Source: Sipunculus nudus
Taxonomy: Eukaryota; Annelida; Sipuncula; Golfingiida; Sipunculidae
Direction: 5' to 3'
Assembly (NCBI GenBank): GCA_026874595.1
Contig: CM049310.1
Span: 91,023,556-91,087,555, forward strand
Length of the DNA: 64,000 bases
Shown: positions 24,345 through 37,700 of the stretch, one piece after another
How positions within the stretch are numbered: the stretch's first letter is position 1
How the letters are laid out: every line of letters starts with the position of its first letter
Position numbers and translations under genes: made by a program
The notes under the pieces: model-generated
Databases searched by the model: none
What the model was told of the DNA's origin: nothing
The model's input: only the letters and a program-made list of their open reading frames with translations

Positions 24345-24579
24345 CAGGGGCGGATCCAGGATTTAGGAAAAGGGTAGGTCCAAGACTAGAGTACTTATGA
24401 AAACCCCTAAAAAAGGTCCACATGTCTTAAAAAAGGGGGAGGGGGTCCAGGCTGGGTCCAGTTGGTCTAACCCCCCCCCCCCCCCCAAAAAAAAAGGATA
24501 CCGCGGCTGGGAAAAAAAATTGGGGGAGGGGGGGGGGGGGAATCTGGTCCCCTGCACCCTCCCCTTGGATCCGCTTCTG
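24345..24579 (+). mobile_element. MITE-like element with CAGGGGCGGATCC ends
   Basis: The ends are inverted repeats (caggggcggatccagg on the left, ccttggatccgcttctg on the right), bounded by a direct atgtt on both sides, consistent with a 5-bp target duplication. The interior is dominated by C and G homopolymers and a gtccaggctgggtccag segment. A second copy lies inverted at 54.2 kb. Non-autonomous. Confidence 0.7.
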
Positions 24580-25384
24580 ATGTTACGGAATAAGACGGAG
24601 AATGCATGGTTGATAATTAGGTGATCAGAACATCACTTCTTTTAAACTGTCTGGACTTTTACCTGTAAAACAAATGATCAGAGAAACTTAACAGAATTTA
24701 TGTTTACAGACGCCGGGATCATCTCCGATAATTTTACGGCCTTTAATTACTAAATATACTAAGATTGTTATCAAAGTAACATGTTCCAGTTATACTTGAG
24801 TTAATTTGGTTCAGTGAATTACCAGCAAGGCTATTCTATTCAATATTTTTCATTCATTTAATTGTTTTCCCTATTGTACCCTCTCAAGCATGCATGTATA
24901 TTGTCGATAACATGCAAAGAAATTCTAGGTCTAACCTATAAAGACATGAAAGCCATTCACTATGTAAATAAATGCATATTTTCTCATCTTTAATGTTTCT
25001 TTTGTTTTGTATATATGTTTTAGTACATTAATTGATGGAGTTCATATTATGTTTGTAAATAGCTGTTAGCGTGAGTGTGTCAAAATTGTTTCAAATTTTG
25101 AAATGGTGAATATGATCAACAGGATATTTGACCCATTTTTCATACCTTTATTAATTCTTCTAAAGGATCTGCGCCATAGCTTGAATATGCAATACTACCG
25201 AGGGCCTGGTCTTCATTTACAAAAAAAAAATATAATGATAAAAATGGGGATCTTTGAATGATCAAATCCGTGGAAAAGCTATTTTTTTTTATATATGACA
25301 TAAACTAAAGTTATATACCTTTTAAATTATATGTAATCTATTTAATTTCCAAAACTGCTACATTTTAATTAATACATTAAAGTG

Positions 25385-26149
25385 GGAGGCATTTCGGTTT
25401 AATTGGACGACACATAATGAATAATTTTTTTATACATATTCATATTGTTAGGGACTGAATTCCGCAGTATTTCTCAGTAAAGATGGGCGTACAACCTGTT
25501 GTTACGCCATTTATGGTTACATTATTAAGGTGAATTCTTAACTGTTGTTGTGTGCATTATTTCACACACAGTATAATAACCACCCCGGCTCCTTAATTCA
25601 CGTCACGTTCACGTTCATACCTATTTACATACGTGACCAACATGGTGATGCCTGCCACAGTGATATCTGAAATGCTACTCATGAATGTGCATATTCACTA
25701 CATATACATGTTTAAATATCTCCTGTGCACAATTAATATTTTTTTTTTCTTATGGAACTAACGGACCACGATTAATTGTTTACTGTCCGTTGATGATATT
25801 ATCACATTAATATCTGGGCGTGACTATTAACCTACTATATATTATATATAGACTATATACAGAAACTTGTGCAAAGAACACGCTTTTATTGCCTGGTTCC
25901 TTCGTTAATAGTTCTGATTTACTTATATACTTGGCCACCAGGTAGCGTGATCATCCCAGCAGCATCCGGTGTAATCATGTGAGCGGACCTCTAAGATTAT
26001 CTTTTTTTATTAGATTCAATGATTTATTTAAATCTATACAAAATAAGGTCTTGAATTATCCACATATGATACACGGGTTAAATTTTATTTTAGTGCCAAT
26101 TTATTTTGTGTGATAATCATATTCATAATACATATCATTAATAAATGTG

Positions 26150-26183
<34 letters not shown>

Positions 26184-26205
26184 TAAAATAAAATAATAAT
26201 ATGAT
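25385..26205 (+). repeat. Dispersed repeat family A, copy 2
   Basis: Matches the minus strand of 16.08-17.35 kb: ttaattggacgacac, tacatattcat, tatggttacattattaaggt, accccggctccttaatt, tttacatacgtgac, then an AAT microsatellite at 26152-26200. The NRF1-like far part is not evident here. Confidence 0.7.
26152..26200 (+). repeat. (AAT)n microsatellite
   Basis: A run of aataat units, then aaataaaataaaataataat; part of family A. Confidence 0.9.
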
Positions 26206-26329
26206 CATTACCGTGGTATTAAACCAAAAAATTAATATTAAAATATAATAATCGCTACATTTGGAGTTCAATTGCATGATCTTGTGGGTGTTAATTAATA
26301 TTTTTATATGTAGTATATGTTTTCTGATT

Positions 26330-26660
26330 AGTGCGCATGGTTGATCTCAGGTTTATTCATGGCTAGTTCTGTCGACCTCGACAGTAGGCCCGGTCGGTCT
26401 TTACTGTCATCTGGCGTAACTAACACGGACACAACTAAAGCGAGTGAAGGCTTAGGTCTGAACATTTCTTATGATATGAATCAAAGGTTAACCTTTCATT
26501 CACACAAGGCCACGGACTGTGTAATAAAAATAAAGCAGACGAGGTACAGCCCGGCCCTATCACTGCCCCAGGACAAGGTTACAGTGGTCTGACGTTATGA
26601 CGACACCGTGACAAGATGACGTGTCATGATAACGAGAGGAGATCGTTTCCATGTTTTACA
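26330..26660 (+). repeat. Dispersed repeat family C, copy 1
   Basis: Shares agcgagtgaagg, cagcccggccctatcactgc, ggacaaggttacagt and gtgacaagatgacgtg with copies at 30.84 and 34.86 kb. An open frame at 26341-26592 is not kept in the other copies, so it is not called as coding. Confidence 0.7.
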
Positions 26661-27659
26661 AGATGACACGTCTCTGAGTGGACTACGAATTTCTATGAAC
26701 AAAATTCTTTCTCTTCACTTAAAGGGACCAATTCCAACAACTAATAGCTATTTGCAAAAGATAATGCCTTGGATCTTTCATTAAATTAGAACAGAAAAGG
26801 CCGATTCCACTGCATACGGGTTGTTCGTTTTTGTCCGTGTCCAAGTGTTTATTACATGTGGGGGCCCGCCAAAACAATCCAAACACATTCAAGAAGGACA
26901 TCTGGCGGCAAGTCAGACGAACCACAGTTCGTTCAGCAACTGGTGACCTTTCAGCTTTCTCAAAAATGCAACCAATCACCTAAGGTTACATGTTTTTTTT
27001 CCCCGTTTATCAACATTGCTGTGTTTATTAACAGCCCGTAGATAAGCAAGCCTTACTTCTATCACAGTGGCGTTATAACAACTTTTAAGAAAAGGAATTA
27101 CCAACAACTAATTTTTACTGAGAGGAAGTTATAAATCAAATGTAAAAAAATAACTGTATGTGTGATCATGAGAGAAATTGAGAAAGTCCTGATTATACTT
27201 TTGTGTAGTTTAAATAGGGAGTTCCCTTTCGTACAAGAAAATTTATAATTTTTTTTCTTATAAAGTTCGCCTCTTGGGAACGCTGTGAATTTTTATGTTT
27301 ATAGATAATGTTTATAATAGTCTTACTGTTACTTGGAATATACAATGTACAATCTTTTTAACGACGCCACTGTTATATGATATGTGTATGGGTGATACGG
27401 CCAAATGGAATGAAACTGTAATGTTTACATGTAAATAAGATAATAAAAATGTCTGTAATATGAAAAGAGTATACCATCTTTTTTTAGATAAACCGTTCAA
27501 TATATTTTCCTTACTTTTCAGTTTGATCTCGTTTAAATCCATTTTATACCAACCATTGGATGCCTATGATTTGTGCTTGTCTGAGCAATCAAAGCTTTCA
27601 AAAATACGACAGGTTGGTTTAGTTTAATAGACTACTTTGCGAGGAATATAATTTACTCA

Positions 27660-28215
27660 TGTTAAATGTTACTGATCAGCGGCCGACAGGGACAACAGTG
27701 TGTCCGTCATACATAAGTCGGTTTCCACTTACAGTCGCTTACGTAATATTCATGACGTCAGAACTCCTTACGACTTCATCACAGCGTTAAACGCGGGATA
27801 AGGAAACATGCTGACGTTAAAACCCACCGTGTTCCAAAACAAGCAAAGTAATTTTATTCAATCGGATAAACTACATCCACAATGGACCAATTCAGTTAAA
27901 CATCTCATAATAACCCTATATATTAAGTATGCAGCACATTTACACATAGTAGAGAAATCAGAATAGTTTTCTCACCGAGGGTTTCTAACCCCCCCCCCCC
28001 CCGATGGAGGAGGGCTGTGAGGCCCCATGCGATAACAGTCGTGGTAGATAACGTATCAATGATATTCGCTACCCCTCTCGCCGTTTTAATGCGCCCCTTA
28101 GAGATTAAGTGCGTCCTCAAAGGACCGGGCCGATGGGTAACAAATGTTTACATGTTCGTAACGGTTAACGCTGTGAGGTTAAGTACATTTTAATCGGCTG
28201 GTCACCGGTTGGTAG
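27660..28215 (+). repeat. Dispersed repeat family B, copy 2
   Basis: Starts at atgttaaatgttactgatcag and runs through the cccaatgga-type C tract, acaaatgtttacatgttcgt and the decayed end tcaccggttggtagcgcag. The CTCF-like core is degraded in this copy. Confidence 0.8.
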
Positions 28216-28594
28216 CGCAGGGTTATTCCGTTCAACCCGAAACATTGTATGTAGAGTAATTTAAACATGTACCTGTAATGTATAAAACTTTAAAATTATT
28301 TTTTAAACAGGCATGTCGACCTTATGTATTTATTGTTATCTCATCTGTTATGTGATGCCAACTATTTTATTTTTCGCTCGTTACTTAAAATTTTAAGTTT
28401 ACAAAAAGGAGATAAAGTACCAGCAGTAGTATTTTTCATATATAGAGAATATGATAAAGATGAGTCAATGTAGTTTGTTATTTTTATCTCGAATTTCATA
28501 AGTAATTGTGTTTCTAAATGAAAGTTGTGTTTTAAAATTAAAAGAATGTTTTTAATTAAAATTATTTTTTTACTTCTTTTTTATCTAACAAGAT

Positions 28595-28710
28595 CATATG
28601 TCTTGTTTGACTCGAGCATGATTTAGTAAAATATATATGTGTGTGCAATAAAAATCATACGTCTTGTTTAACTCAAGCATGATTTAGTAAATATTTATAT
28701 GTGTGGAATA
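28595..28710 (+). repeat. Two-copy tandem duplication, about 60 bp
   Basis: Two successive segments share catatgtcttgtttgactc / catacgtcttgtttaactc followed by gcatgatttagtaaa and a TATGTGTG-type tail. Confidence 0.75.
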
Positions 28711-29349
28711 TAAAATTGATTAATTTAAAACGAGGATTAATTCTGAACCGTTAACTTAGGAACTGTTAAATTGTTTGGACATTTATCATAATATACCACC
28801 ACAACATAATTCAAAATGTATGCAAGCAAAGAAAGATTTATTGACTTTCGTTAAGCATCTTTTTGTTTATACTCTATGCCGAGAATGTGATATAGTAGCA
28901 CGCCCACAAATACTAGTAACTTACTTTTCAATGTTTGGCGTTACATACTCTATTAATCGAGAATAGATGTTATTAACAGAACGCTCACGGTGGAAATGAA
29001 AATATCATTTTATGTATGCCTCCATTAATTCGGGATCAGATCGTAATCAAATAGACGGACTTTTCCAGGGAAAAATACAAAGAAGCGGAAAGAACGTTTA
29101 CTGACGCCTAGATAATGATTAAAGACTTTTAATTACTACATATACCAAGGGTTTATCAGAACAGTATGCCCAAATTACCGCAGCTCATATTAACGGTCTC
29201 GGGGACTGGCTACGAATTAGTACCTTACATACTCAATTAAGCATTTCCAATGAACAGATGCAATATATACTTTCTCGAATTTAACACATTTTCCCACAGT
29301 TACACCGGCCATCGTTCCTGCCACGTATATATAAACATCCATATGTAGT

Positions 29350-30560
29350 CAGCGTTCCCGACGTTAAATAAGCTGTTTATACGACGCATGCATGGTTGTA
29401 CGTTATAATGTCATGTATAATATTTGTCAGACAGTAATTACCACTCTGCCTCCTTATCTCATTCCACGTTCACTTGTTCATGTATTTACATGCGTGACGA
29501 ACTCAGTGACGCAAGCCCAGAGCAACACATGTTTTGGCATTGATATATTAGTTGCATATTTGCATAAGTGTGTTCAGGTTTATCTCAGTTATAAATACAT
29601 CTACGGAGGCTGTTAATAATTCAGCAGTCATGCAGTGTATGAATAATAAAACGTACAATATTACTATAACTCAGGGTATAATTTTTAATGAAAAAATGAA
29701 TGTTTCTTCCTCTTCAGCTTTCCCGAAATGAATGTTTAAACGATTATAACAGCACAACCACTTTACTAGTACTTAAATCATTATTGCTGTTATATTAGAA
29801 GTATTGTTGATTAAAAATAATAAAAATAATAATCATAAAAATAAAATGACGACAAGAGTTATGTCAATATAAAGATAATAATAATAATAATGATAATAAT
29901 GATAATAATAATTGTGCATAATAATTTTGTTATTTGGAACAGCCCAGGTAAGCTTATGCAAAAAAAAATAAATGTATATTCTATGATATCTTTCCTTTTA
30001 ACACATGAAAAGTGAAACAACGAATTCAGTAAGAAAATAGAAATCATACAAGAATAAGATAACCGTCAACTCTTATGTTCATTAGTATAATAACTTATTT
30101 CTTTTATCCAACGTTTTAGATATAAAGCATACTGGTCCCATGTACAACATTTTTCGCGCTGTGTATTTTTCGTCCAGGTGTATATTCCCTGGGGACTACA
30201 CAAGACAATTTAATGTTTATAAATCCAGCTCTGATGTATCCACTACCGCGGTCAGCGGGGCCAGCACGTGGTGCCTTATCTGTCAGCGCATGCGCAAGCT
30301 GTCCCCCGGGGCGGTATTGTTGATTAATGAAACGTAATACAGTTACTTATCATACTGGTTATGTATATTGTGTTAATGTGGCGCCTAAACAACATTTACG
30401 TCATCAATGTCGTAATATCAGAAATTAATCGTAATGAAGCTGAATTCTCGGAATACAACGTCTTAAACATGTCCTTCAGTTTAGGTGTGGTACGAAATGG
30501 CACACGGAAAATTGGCACAGACATAATAGTACAAGTGAGAAAATGACTAAAATTTTAGAC
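29350..30560 (+). repeat. Dispersed repeat family A, copy 3 (longest plus-strand copy)
   Basis: Inverted partner of the 16.08-17.35 kb block. It contains ccttatctcattccacgttc (29452), the ATA/GAT microsatellite (29876-29912), tgtacaacatttttcgcgct (30140), ccaggtgtatattccctgg and cagcgcatgcgcaagctgtc near 30284. Its 65-codon open frame at 30140-30337 shares only its first 40 or so codons with the partner copy. Confidence 0.75.
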
Positions 30561-30839
30561 TTCTGGCTTCTTGTTGCATTTAAATCAACTTAGGTTATTT
30601 TTTTCAGTTGCAAACCTATGGTACGTCTGATTTGCCGCTAGATGTCCTTGGTTGACGTGTCTGGATTACGATCGACGGCCATTTTGGCGCCCCCCCCCCC
30701 TAAGTTTTAACACGTGACATAAAAAAACGTGCAGCTTGTGCTTTGTGAGATGTTTGTTTTGCTTATTTTCAGGAAAGAATGAAGTAATTGTCTTTATTTA
30801 ATACGCATCAGATATCTGAATAGGCCCCTTTAAGAGTTG

Positions 30840-31110
30840 CCAGTTTGTTTTTCTTTGAACGTATTTAATATGACGACAGAACGAGTGAAAGCATTAGCCC
30901 GTCTCATATGATCTGACTCCCACACTGTCACATTTGTTAATATTCCATTTCACCAGGTCAGGAATCACATTGACCATGTAATGTAAATAAACCAGAACCC
31001 ATGCCCTATCACTACCCGGGGACAAGGTATCAGTCAGATGATATAATGGCCATCACGTGACAACATGACAGACAATTTTAACAGGAGAAGATCGTTACAT
31101 ATCGATATAT
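30840..31110 (+). repeat. Dispersed repeat family C, copy 2
   Basis: Matches 26.33-26.66 and 34.86-35.12 kb at gagtgaaagcattagc, gtctcatatgatctgac, catgccctatcactaccc, ggacaaggta and cgtgacaacatgac. Lies directly after family A copy 3. Confidence 0.7.
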
Positions 31111-32249
31111 AATTAATTATGTATGACTGAGTCTATCTGTCTCTATAAAATTAATAGTTAATCAAGAGCCGCTTACGTGACCTCCTATACCGATGGCTGG
31201 CAGGTTTTCAGTTGGGTGAACATGCCGACCACAGATTGTTATGTGTCCAGCTTTCTTTCTGTGAACTCAAACTGGGCTATACGATTATTCATCGATATCA
31301 AAGATAATATATATTATTTGTGTTTATATTGCCACACCAATCCTAGGTGGTCGTCGTCATATTTTCACCCGGAATTATGTCGAATGCTCATAACATTTGT
31401 TATGACTTCATTCATTACACTCGAGTGCTTCTAAATAAACATATTCATCCCATAACATGACTTTCGTCATTTATTTATTTTTTGGGGGGATGGGGAAGGA
31501 TTTGAAAACCGTTACATATTGAGATGTTGCGACGTACCCAATTGTACGTTTAATATTGCAGTCACAACGGGCGCAATATTTTGCGTGTGATGTTAACTGT
31601 CAGCGCCGGCTCCGTCCATAACACATACAAAATATCATATGACGAGTAAATTATTCAAATACATTTTGATCAAACATTTTATAAAGCTGTGATACCATTT
31701 TAATTCTGCAATGTCTGAGTGTATTTTAACAGAAATACGATTTTGACGCTGGCATTTGCCGGTGCAAACTAGAGACGAGAGCCACCTATCGGTCTAAATA
31801 TAGTAAGCTTCTCGAGATGCGCATCAGATTAGGACTAAATATTTGAAGCTAAATGATGGACCGCAGACACGAATAGACGTGTACTAGCAGCTAATTTTTT
31901 CGCTTCATTTCCATATCATGACACTTATTTAAACACGTTTGGTGTCCTTGTGGATGAAATTACAAATTTTAATGTATATATGCTGTAATAATAATATCCA
32001 TATATAAAAATTGCAATATTTCAGCCAAACGACAGATTACCAGAAATTCAAAATATAATTAATTGTAAATTAAATGTTATTTATTATAACTGTCGAATTA
32101 CTATTTGTTTCAATTGGTATACTCTGCGATGCCAGGATTTTCTGTGGTTTAACTGGTCGACGTTGCTGTATTTATAAATTCCTTCTACATACACATGTTT
32201 GAACGAACAACAGTTCGGCAGCTCTCCGTGAGGATCGGCATATACCGGT

Positions 32250-32400
32250 TGTTATGTCATGTATGAGTTGTGGCGTCGTTTCATTCACACAATAACGGTT
32301 GCTCCCGTCAGACAATACTTACCACCCCGGCTCCTTATCTCATGTCACGTTCACTTAATGTATTTACATGCGTGCCCAACACTTGACCCTGAGCACACAT
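32250..32400 (+). repeat. Dispersed repeat family A, copy 4 (short)
   Basis: gttgctcccgtcagacaata, ccaccccggctccttatctc, atgtcacgttcact and tgtatttacatgcgtg match the central part of family A. The rest is missing or diverged. Confidence 0.75.
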
Positions 32401-32859
32401 ATTTGGACAAATCACAAACGAATGAACATAAATGCAATTGTTATTTACGTGTTACAAACATAATGTTTTTACACCTATTTCAAAATGATCGTGTACCTGT
32501 TAAATCAAAGAACTCTATTGGTAAGTACTTTAAACTTTATTAACTAATCTACTAATATTTTGACAATGAAAGAATGTATTAAAGGATTAACCAATGGCTA
32601 TTATCAATATCATTTTTTATTATTATTGTTCACATGGTTTTTTAAATGAGATTATCTCTTGGATTTTTATTTCTAGGTGAAGTTGGAAGGAATTTGAATG
32701 TTTTTAATTTACAAATCCTTTCACGGCGCTAGATGCGTTATTTTTTTATCAGGACACAAAGTTGTCAGATACGATTTGAATCACATGTTAACTTATACTG
32801 ATCAACAGAGGCCATCATATAAGTCTCACCTGATGTCACTCCTACTGATCAATGAACTA

Positions 32860-33510
32860 ATTAACCCTGAGGGACTCTAAATCAGAGTTAACTAACGAAA
32901 CGACTCCACAATTAAGCTATTTATCCGCGACAGGTCGGGCTGAATTATAGGTTATCTCACGTTAATGGGCACTGATCAGCGGTCAACAGAGGCCGCAGTG
33001 TGTCCGTCATACATTAGTCTGAGTCCACTTACAGTCGGTTACGTAACATACATGACGTCAGAACACCTTACGACTTCGCCCCATCACTAAACATGGAATA
33101 AGAAAACATCGCCAACAAAGTGCTGATTTTAACACCCACCGCGCCCCAAAACACGCCCTGTAATTTTCTACCATCAGATAAACTACAGAGCTCATTGGAT
33201 CAATTCAGTTAAATATTTCATAATAACCCTATATTAAGTATGCAGCACGTTTAGTTGCCTGGATTTCCCACACTGTGTTCCTACCCCCTGTGGGAGGTAG
33301 AGTGTGAGGTTCCATGCGGTAACAATCGGGGTAGATAACGTATCAGTGATATTCGCTATACCCCTCTCGCTGTTTTATGGCGCCCCCTAGAGATAAAGTG
33401 CGTCCTCAAAGGACCGGACCGATGGGTAACAAATGTTTACATGTCCGTAACGGTTAACGCTGTGAGTTTAAGTACATTTTAATCGGCTGGTCACCAGTAG
33501 GAAGCGCACA
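32860..33510 (+). repeat. Dispersed repeat family B, copy 3
   Basis: Closest relative of copy 1. Both begin at ctgagggactctaaatcag and run through ttaagctatttatccgcgac, cacccaccgcgccccaaaac and atggcgccccctagagataa to a decayed end, accagtaggaagcgcac. Confidence 0.85.
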
Positions 33511-34268
33511 GCTAAATAGAAGCGTTTTACGCAGATATCTTTATACAATGGAGTGGGTATAATGTATACACAGCATATTTACCACTTAAATATTAAATTT
33601 GTAATACATACTAATGGTAACATCTAAACATACATGAGGCACACGCATTCTCTTTGCTATGAATTGTTTTATTTTTCACGTGTTACTTACATCTTTGTGT
33701 ATCAAAATTGCCAGGAAAGTGGATTTTTTTTATGGAGAGAGAATAATTTATTTATAATATTTATTTATTTTATTATTTTATCTACGTCATACATATTTAA
33801 TTACAAAGAAAGTTATTTAGAAAAGTTTCGACCAAAATAATCAGTGTCTGTCACGTGGTTGTTTATAAATGAGTGTTCACGTGACCATTAATAAAATCAA
33901 AATTCCTCACAAAAACTTATTTCTGTTCAATATCTCTCAAATGGGTTGGTGTTTGCTTCTTATCCATGTAGAATACCTTTCATATTTTTAAAAATATTTC
34001 TTTAAATTCAATAAATATATTTCCCTTTTCTTTTTTAAACTAATTGTCTGACATGGATATGGGTTCTGTCTTATTTAAAGCATGATTTCTCAATTAATAT
34101 ATATATATATATATAAATGTTCCCCCCAATACGCACAAAGCATAATCTCGTAAAGTCTCGGCTTTTCAAACCACGCCGTTAGCTTCATTCTAACAACATT
34201 CACCTGATGATCGGGTCGCATCCCGTGAAACAGACTGTAGTGAATTTACAGTGTTGTTTTTCTTCAGA

Positions 34269-34271
<3 letters not shown>

Positions 34272-34324
<53 letters not shown>

Positions 34325-34366
34325 ATAAGATAAGATAAGATAAGATAAGATAAGGTAAGGTAAGAT
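34272..34366 (+). repeat. (TA)n followed by (TAAGA)n
   Basis: A TA tract of about 50 bp passes directly into about nine pentamers taaga/taagg, each carrying a GATA core in the form agataaga. Confidence 0.9.
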
Positions 34367-34859
34367 ATTAAACGTAAAGTCTTGCACTGTATGAACATTT
34401 AGTGCTACCACAATATGGTTAACAGTAAACTAAATAGAATTTATTAATCTTAGTAAGGCATTCGATACACTTCTTCTTTTTGCCGAGGATGAAATATTAT
34501 AACACCAACACATAACTTACTTCTCAATGCTCTTACTTACAAATTACACGAATTGATGATAATTATCAGACCGCTCTGAATATCTGACCCATATAATGTT
34601 TTATGTTTATTTGTATGTCTATTTCTCGGTGTATGTGCCTGGGTTTCTCTGGTGTGCATGTGTGATATATGAAAATATGGGACTGCTTTATTTTCGTAAC
34701 TGATACGACAAAACGACGATATCATTATTACTGATGGCATTCTCCCTCTGATTTGATACAGATCTATATAAAAAATAAACTGTTTAAATCATATGGACGA
34801 GATTGAATGTTTCTCTAAATTTTAGATATTTTTAACATGTCTGGGGACTGTAGAATTAA

Positions 34860-35120
34860 TGTAATATGTTTATTTTTCATGGAACGTAATTAGCACGGAA
34901 ACAGAGCGAGTAAAGACAGAGGTGTCTCATATGACCTGAACCCCACGCAATCATATGTTAACATTCAATTACAACAGGCCCAGCTTAACACAGACTGTTA
35001 AATCAAAACAAACCAGCCCGGCCCTATCACTGCCCGGGACGTTACAGTCACATGACGCAATAACCACTACGTGACATGATGACGTGACACGATACGAAGC
35101 TACATATGTAAGGCTATGTG
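34860..35120 (+). repeat. Dispersed repeat family C, copy 3
   Basis: gagcgagtaaagac, gtctcatatgacctgaac, cagcccggccctatcactgc and cgtgacatgatgacgtgac match the other two copies. Confidence 0.7.
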
Positions 35121-35606
35121 ACGGGCGGGTGTAATTTCTATAGATTGACACTACACTAAGGAAATACTGAAATATTGTATGGTTCTACATTATTATTATT
35201 TGAATAACGGCCGGGTTTAATTATTGTAATTATTCGGTTTATGCAATGTTTCAAATTTAAAAAATGTGCTAATCCAAGGTTGATACGGTATTTACTTAAC
35301 TACATGTACTAGACTTTTGACAGTTGTAATGACTCGGACAACTCAATTGCAGGTAATTGGATGGCGGTACTGTGATCACTAAAATCATAAAAGGCGCTAA
35401 TCAAGGTTGTTATCAGCTCGTAAAATGTTTCTCTTTATTTCTTACAGACGAGAGTCGGCCCAGTAAGTGATTGCTCCGTATCAAAATGTTCAAAAGGTCA
35501 TTGTAAACATCAAAGCAGTCTTAATGGTTTCATTATGAAGGGAAGGATTACCGTCAGAACGCACTCAGCAGTTCATGGTAAATCCGAGGAGATACATGAT
35601 CAATCA

Positions 35607-35610
<4 letters not shown>

Positions 35611-35689
<79 letters not shown>
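35611..35689 (+). repeat. (TA)n microsatellite
   Basis: TA tract of about 78 bp. Confidence 0.95.
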
Positions 35690-35691
<2 letters not shown>

Positions 35692-36489
35692 GACTCTATT
35701 CCGCTCCATTTAAGGTCTTAATAATGTAAAAAATCATGAAATCTTCCTATTCAGGAAACTTTATTTACTACTAGGTCATTTTATAACCCCACCTTGTCAC
35801 AAAATGTGTATTAACAATTTAGTTCATCATTCAGAAAAAATATCATTTTATCTGATCTGTCAACCCCACGTAGGGTGTACACAGAATCATATGTAAACCC
35901 TGAGAGGACCAACACATTCTCCAATCACTGATTGTTAATTTAGATGATATTATTGTAAAGTTTATTCTTACTTCCAGATGTGAAAATATTACATATTTTT
36001 TTGTAAAATGAAAAATTTGCTTTAATTTTTTATAGACTATAAGCTCCTTGTTCAGGTAAATTTCATGGTGTACCAAAAACGCTACCACCACCCGGACAAA
36101 CAACCACAGGTAAAAAAACTACCTAAATGATAAAGAGGATGAATTACCCCCCCCCCCCCCTCCCTTCTATATTTTACGTTTCTCTATTCTCTCCTCATAT
36201 GAACAAGGAGATATATTGTGGTTGAAAAAAACTGGACTAATTCTCAAATCCAAAATCCTGAATCCGTCCTGGTAACTTTAAGATCCTTGTAAATTATCAA
36301 AAAAAAAAAGGGAAAGTATTTCATGGGTAATTATATAATTAAAATCAGCTAAGACTCGATGAGCAGAAATTTACCTTTCAGACCATTAACAATCTCTTTT
36401 TAATTACATGAGGATCAATAAATTAGTTATTTGATTTGATAATTAAAATATTGGTGTAGAGCCAATTAAACTATACTTATCCTTAAAGT

Positions 36490-37066
36490 GACCGTTCGGG
36501 ACATGTAAACATTTGTTACCCATCATTCCGGTCCTTTGAGGACGCACTTTATCTGTAGGGGGCGCCATAAAACGGCGAGTCGGGTAGCGAATATCACTGA
36601 TACGTTATCTATCCCGATTGTTACTTCATGGGACTTCACACCAATCCTCTCACGGGGGTAGGTGCCTTTGGTGAGAAAAGTATGCAGAGTTCTTACTAGT
36701 AAATGTGCTGCATACTAAATATATAGGGTTATTATGAAATGTTTAACTCAATTCATCCAATGAGCTCTGTAGTTTATCTGATGGTAGAAAATTACAGGGC
36801 GTGTTTTGGGGCGCGGTGGGTGTTAAAATCAGCACTTTGTTGGCGGTGTTTTCTTATTCCGGGTTCAACGCTGGGGTGAAGTCGTAAGGTGTTCTGACGT
36901 CATGTATGTTACGTAACCGACTGTAAGTGAACAACGACTTGTGCATGATGGACACACTGCGGCCTCTGTTGACCGCTGGTCAGTGCCCTTTAACGTGCGG
37001 TAACCTATAATTCAGCCCGACCTGTCGTGGTTAAATAGCTTAATTGTGGGGTCGTTTACTTAAGTG
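36490..37066 (-). repeat. Dispersed repeat family B, copy 4 (inverted)
   Basis: Reverse complement of the other copies: catgtaaacatttgttaccc, agggggcgccataaaac, gtcataccttacgac-type (caggtgttctgacgtcatg) and cctgtcgtggttaaatagct. It is followed on the right by an inverted family A copy, the same neighbour order as on the plus strand. Confidence 0.85.
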
Positions 37067-37189
37067 AAAGGTAAATGTTCACAAGAGACAGAATTCATAA
37101 ACACAACAAAAATGGAAATGTGGATATAATCTGCATTTTCATCAAACAGGGATTTGTAGTTAACATTTAAATTCGTGTAAGGTTCCTTT

Positions 37190-37223
37190 TAAATTCGACC
37201 AATAATAATTAGTTATAATAATG

Positions 37224-37255
<32 letters not shown>

Positions 37256-37700
37256 CAACAAAATAATTTCTTTGAATATACTATAATAAAAAATTAAGTC
37301 TAATATTATTACTGATACGTCTTTTTTTAACAGGTACATGAACCAATGGTAAATAGGTGTCTTAAACACTATGAATTATGTTGCAATTACATTAATGCAA
37401 TTTACCTATAACAAGACCAGATATGTGTGTTCTCTGGGCTTTGTTCATCGTTTTAGTCACGCATGTTAATACATTAACAAGTGAACGTGACATGAGATAA
37501 GGAGCCGGGGTGGTAATTACTGTCTGACGGGGGCAATAGTATGAATGAATGAACGTCCTCATCCAGCATCGAGTTAATAACGTAACCATACATGTCATAA
37601 CAACAGGTAACGATACGCCCTCCTTACTGAGAGCCGCCGAACAGGAATATGCATAAGAAATTAATTTATTAATTGTAGACCAATTAAGTCAAAGAAAAGT
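37190..37700 (-). repeat. Dispersed repeat family A, copy 5 (inverted)
   Basis: An imperfect AT-rich microsatellite with CAT/ATC units (about 37210-37260), then aagtgaacgtgacatgagat, aaggagccggggtggtaatt, ctgtctgacggggg, aacgtaaccatacatgtc and gaccaattaagtc. Same orientation as copy 1. Confidence 0.75.

Larger units (their letters stand above)
18110..25384. other. Repeat-rich intergenic region, no convincing gene
   Basis: AT-rich DNA with the separately listed palindromic element, family B copy 1, LINE remnant, MITE-like element and homopolymer runs. A GC-richer patch at 20590-20850 has a 75-codon open frame (MECHFSADGSGLSNDTTSYL...) without a recognisable domain or conserved second copy. 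Confidence 0.5.

Noticed and set aside
31177-31434. 85-codon open frame with several Trp and Cys residues
   Set aside because: No domain, no splice context and no second copy; it lies in repeat-rich DNA.
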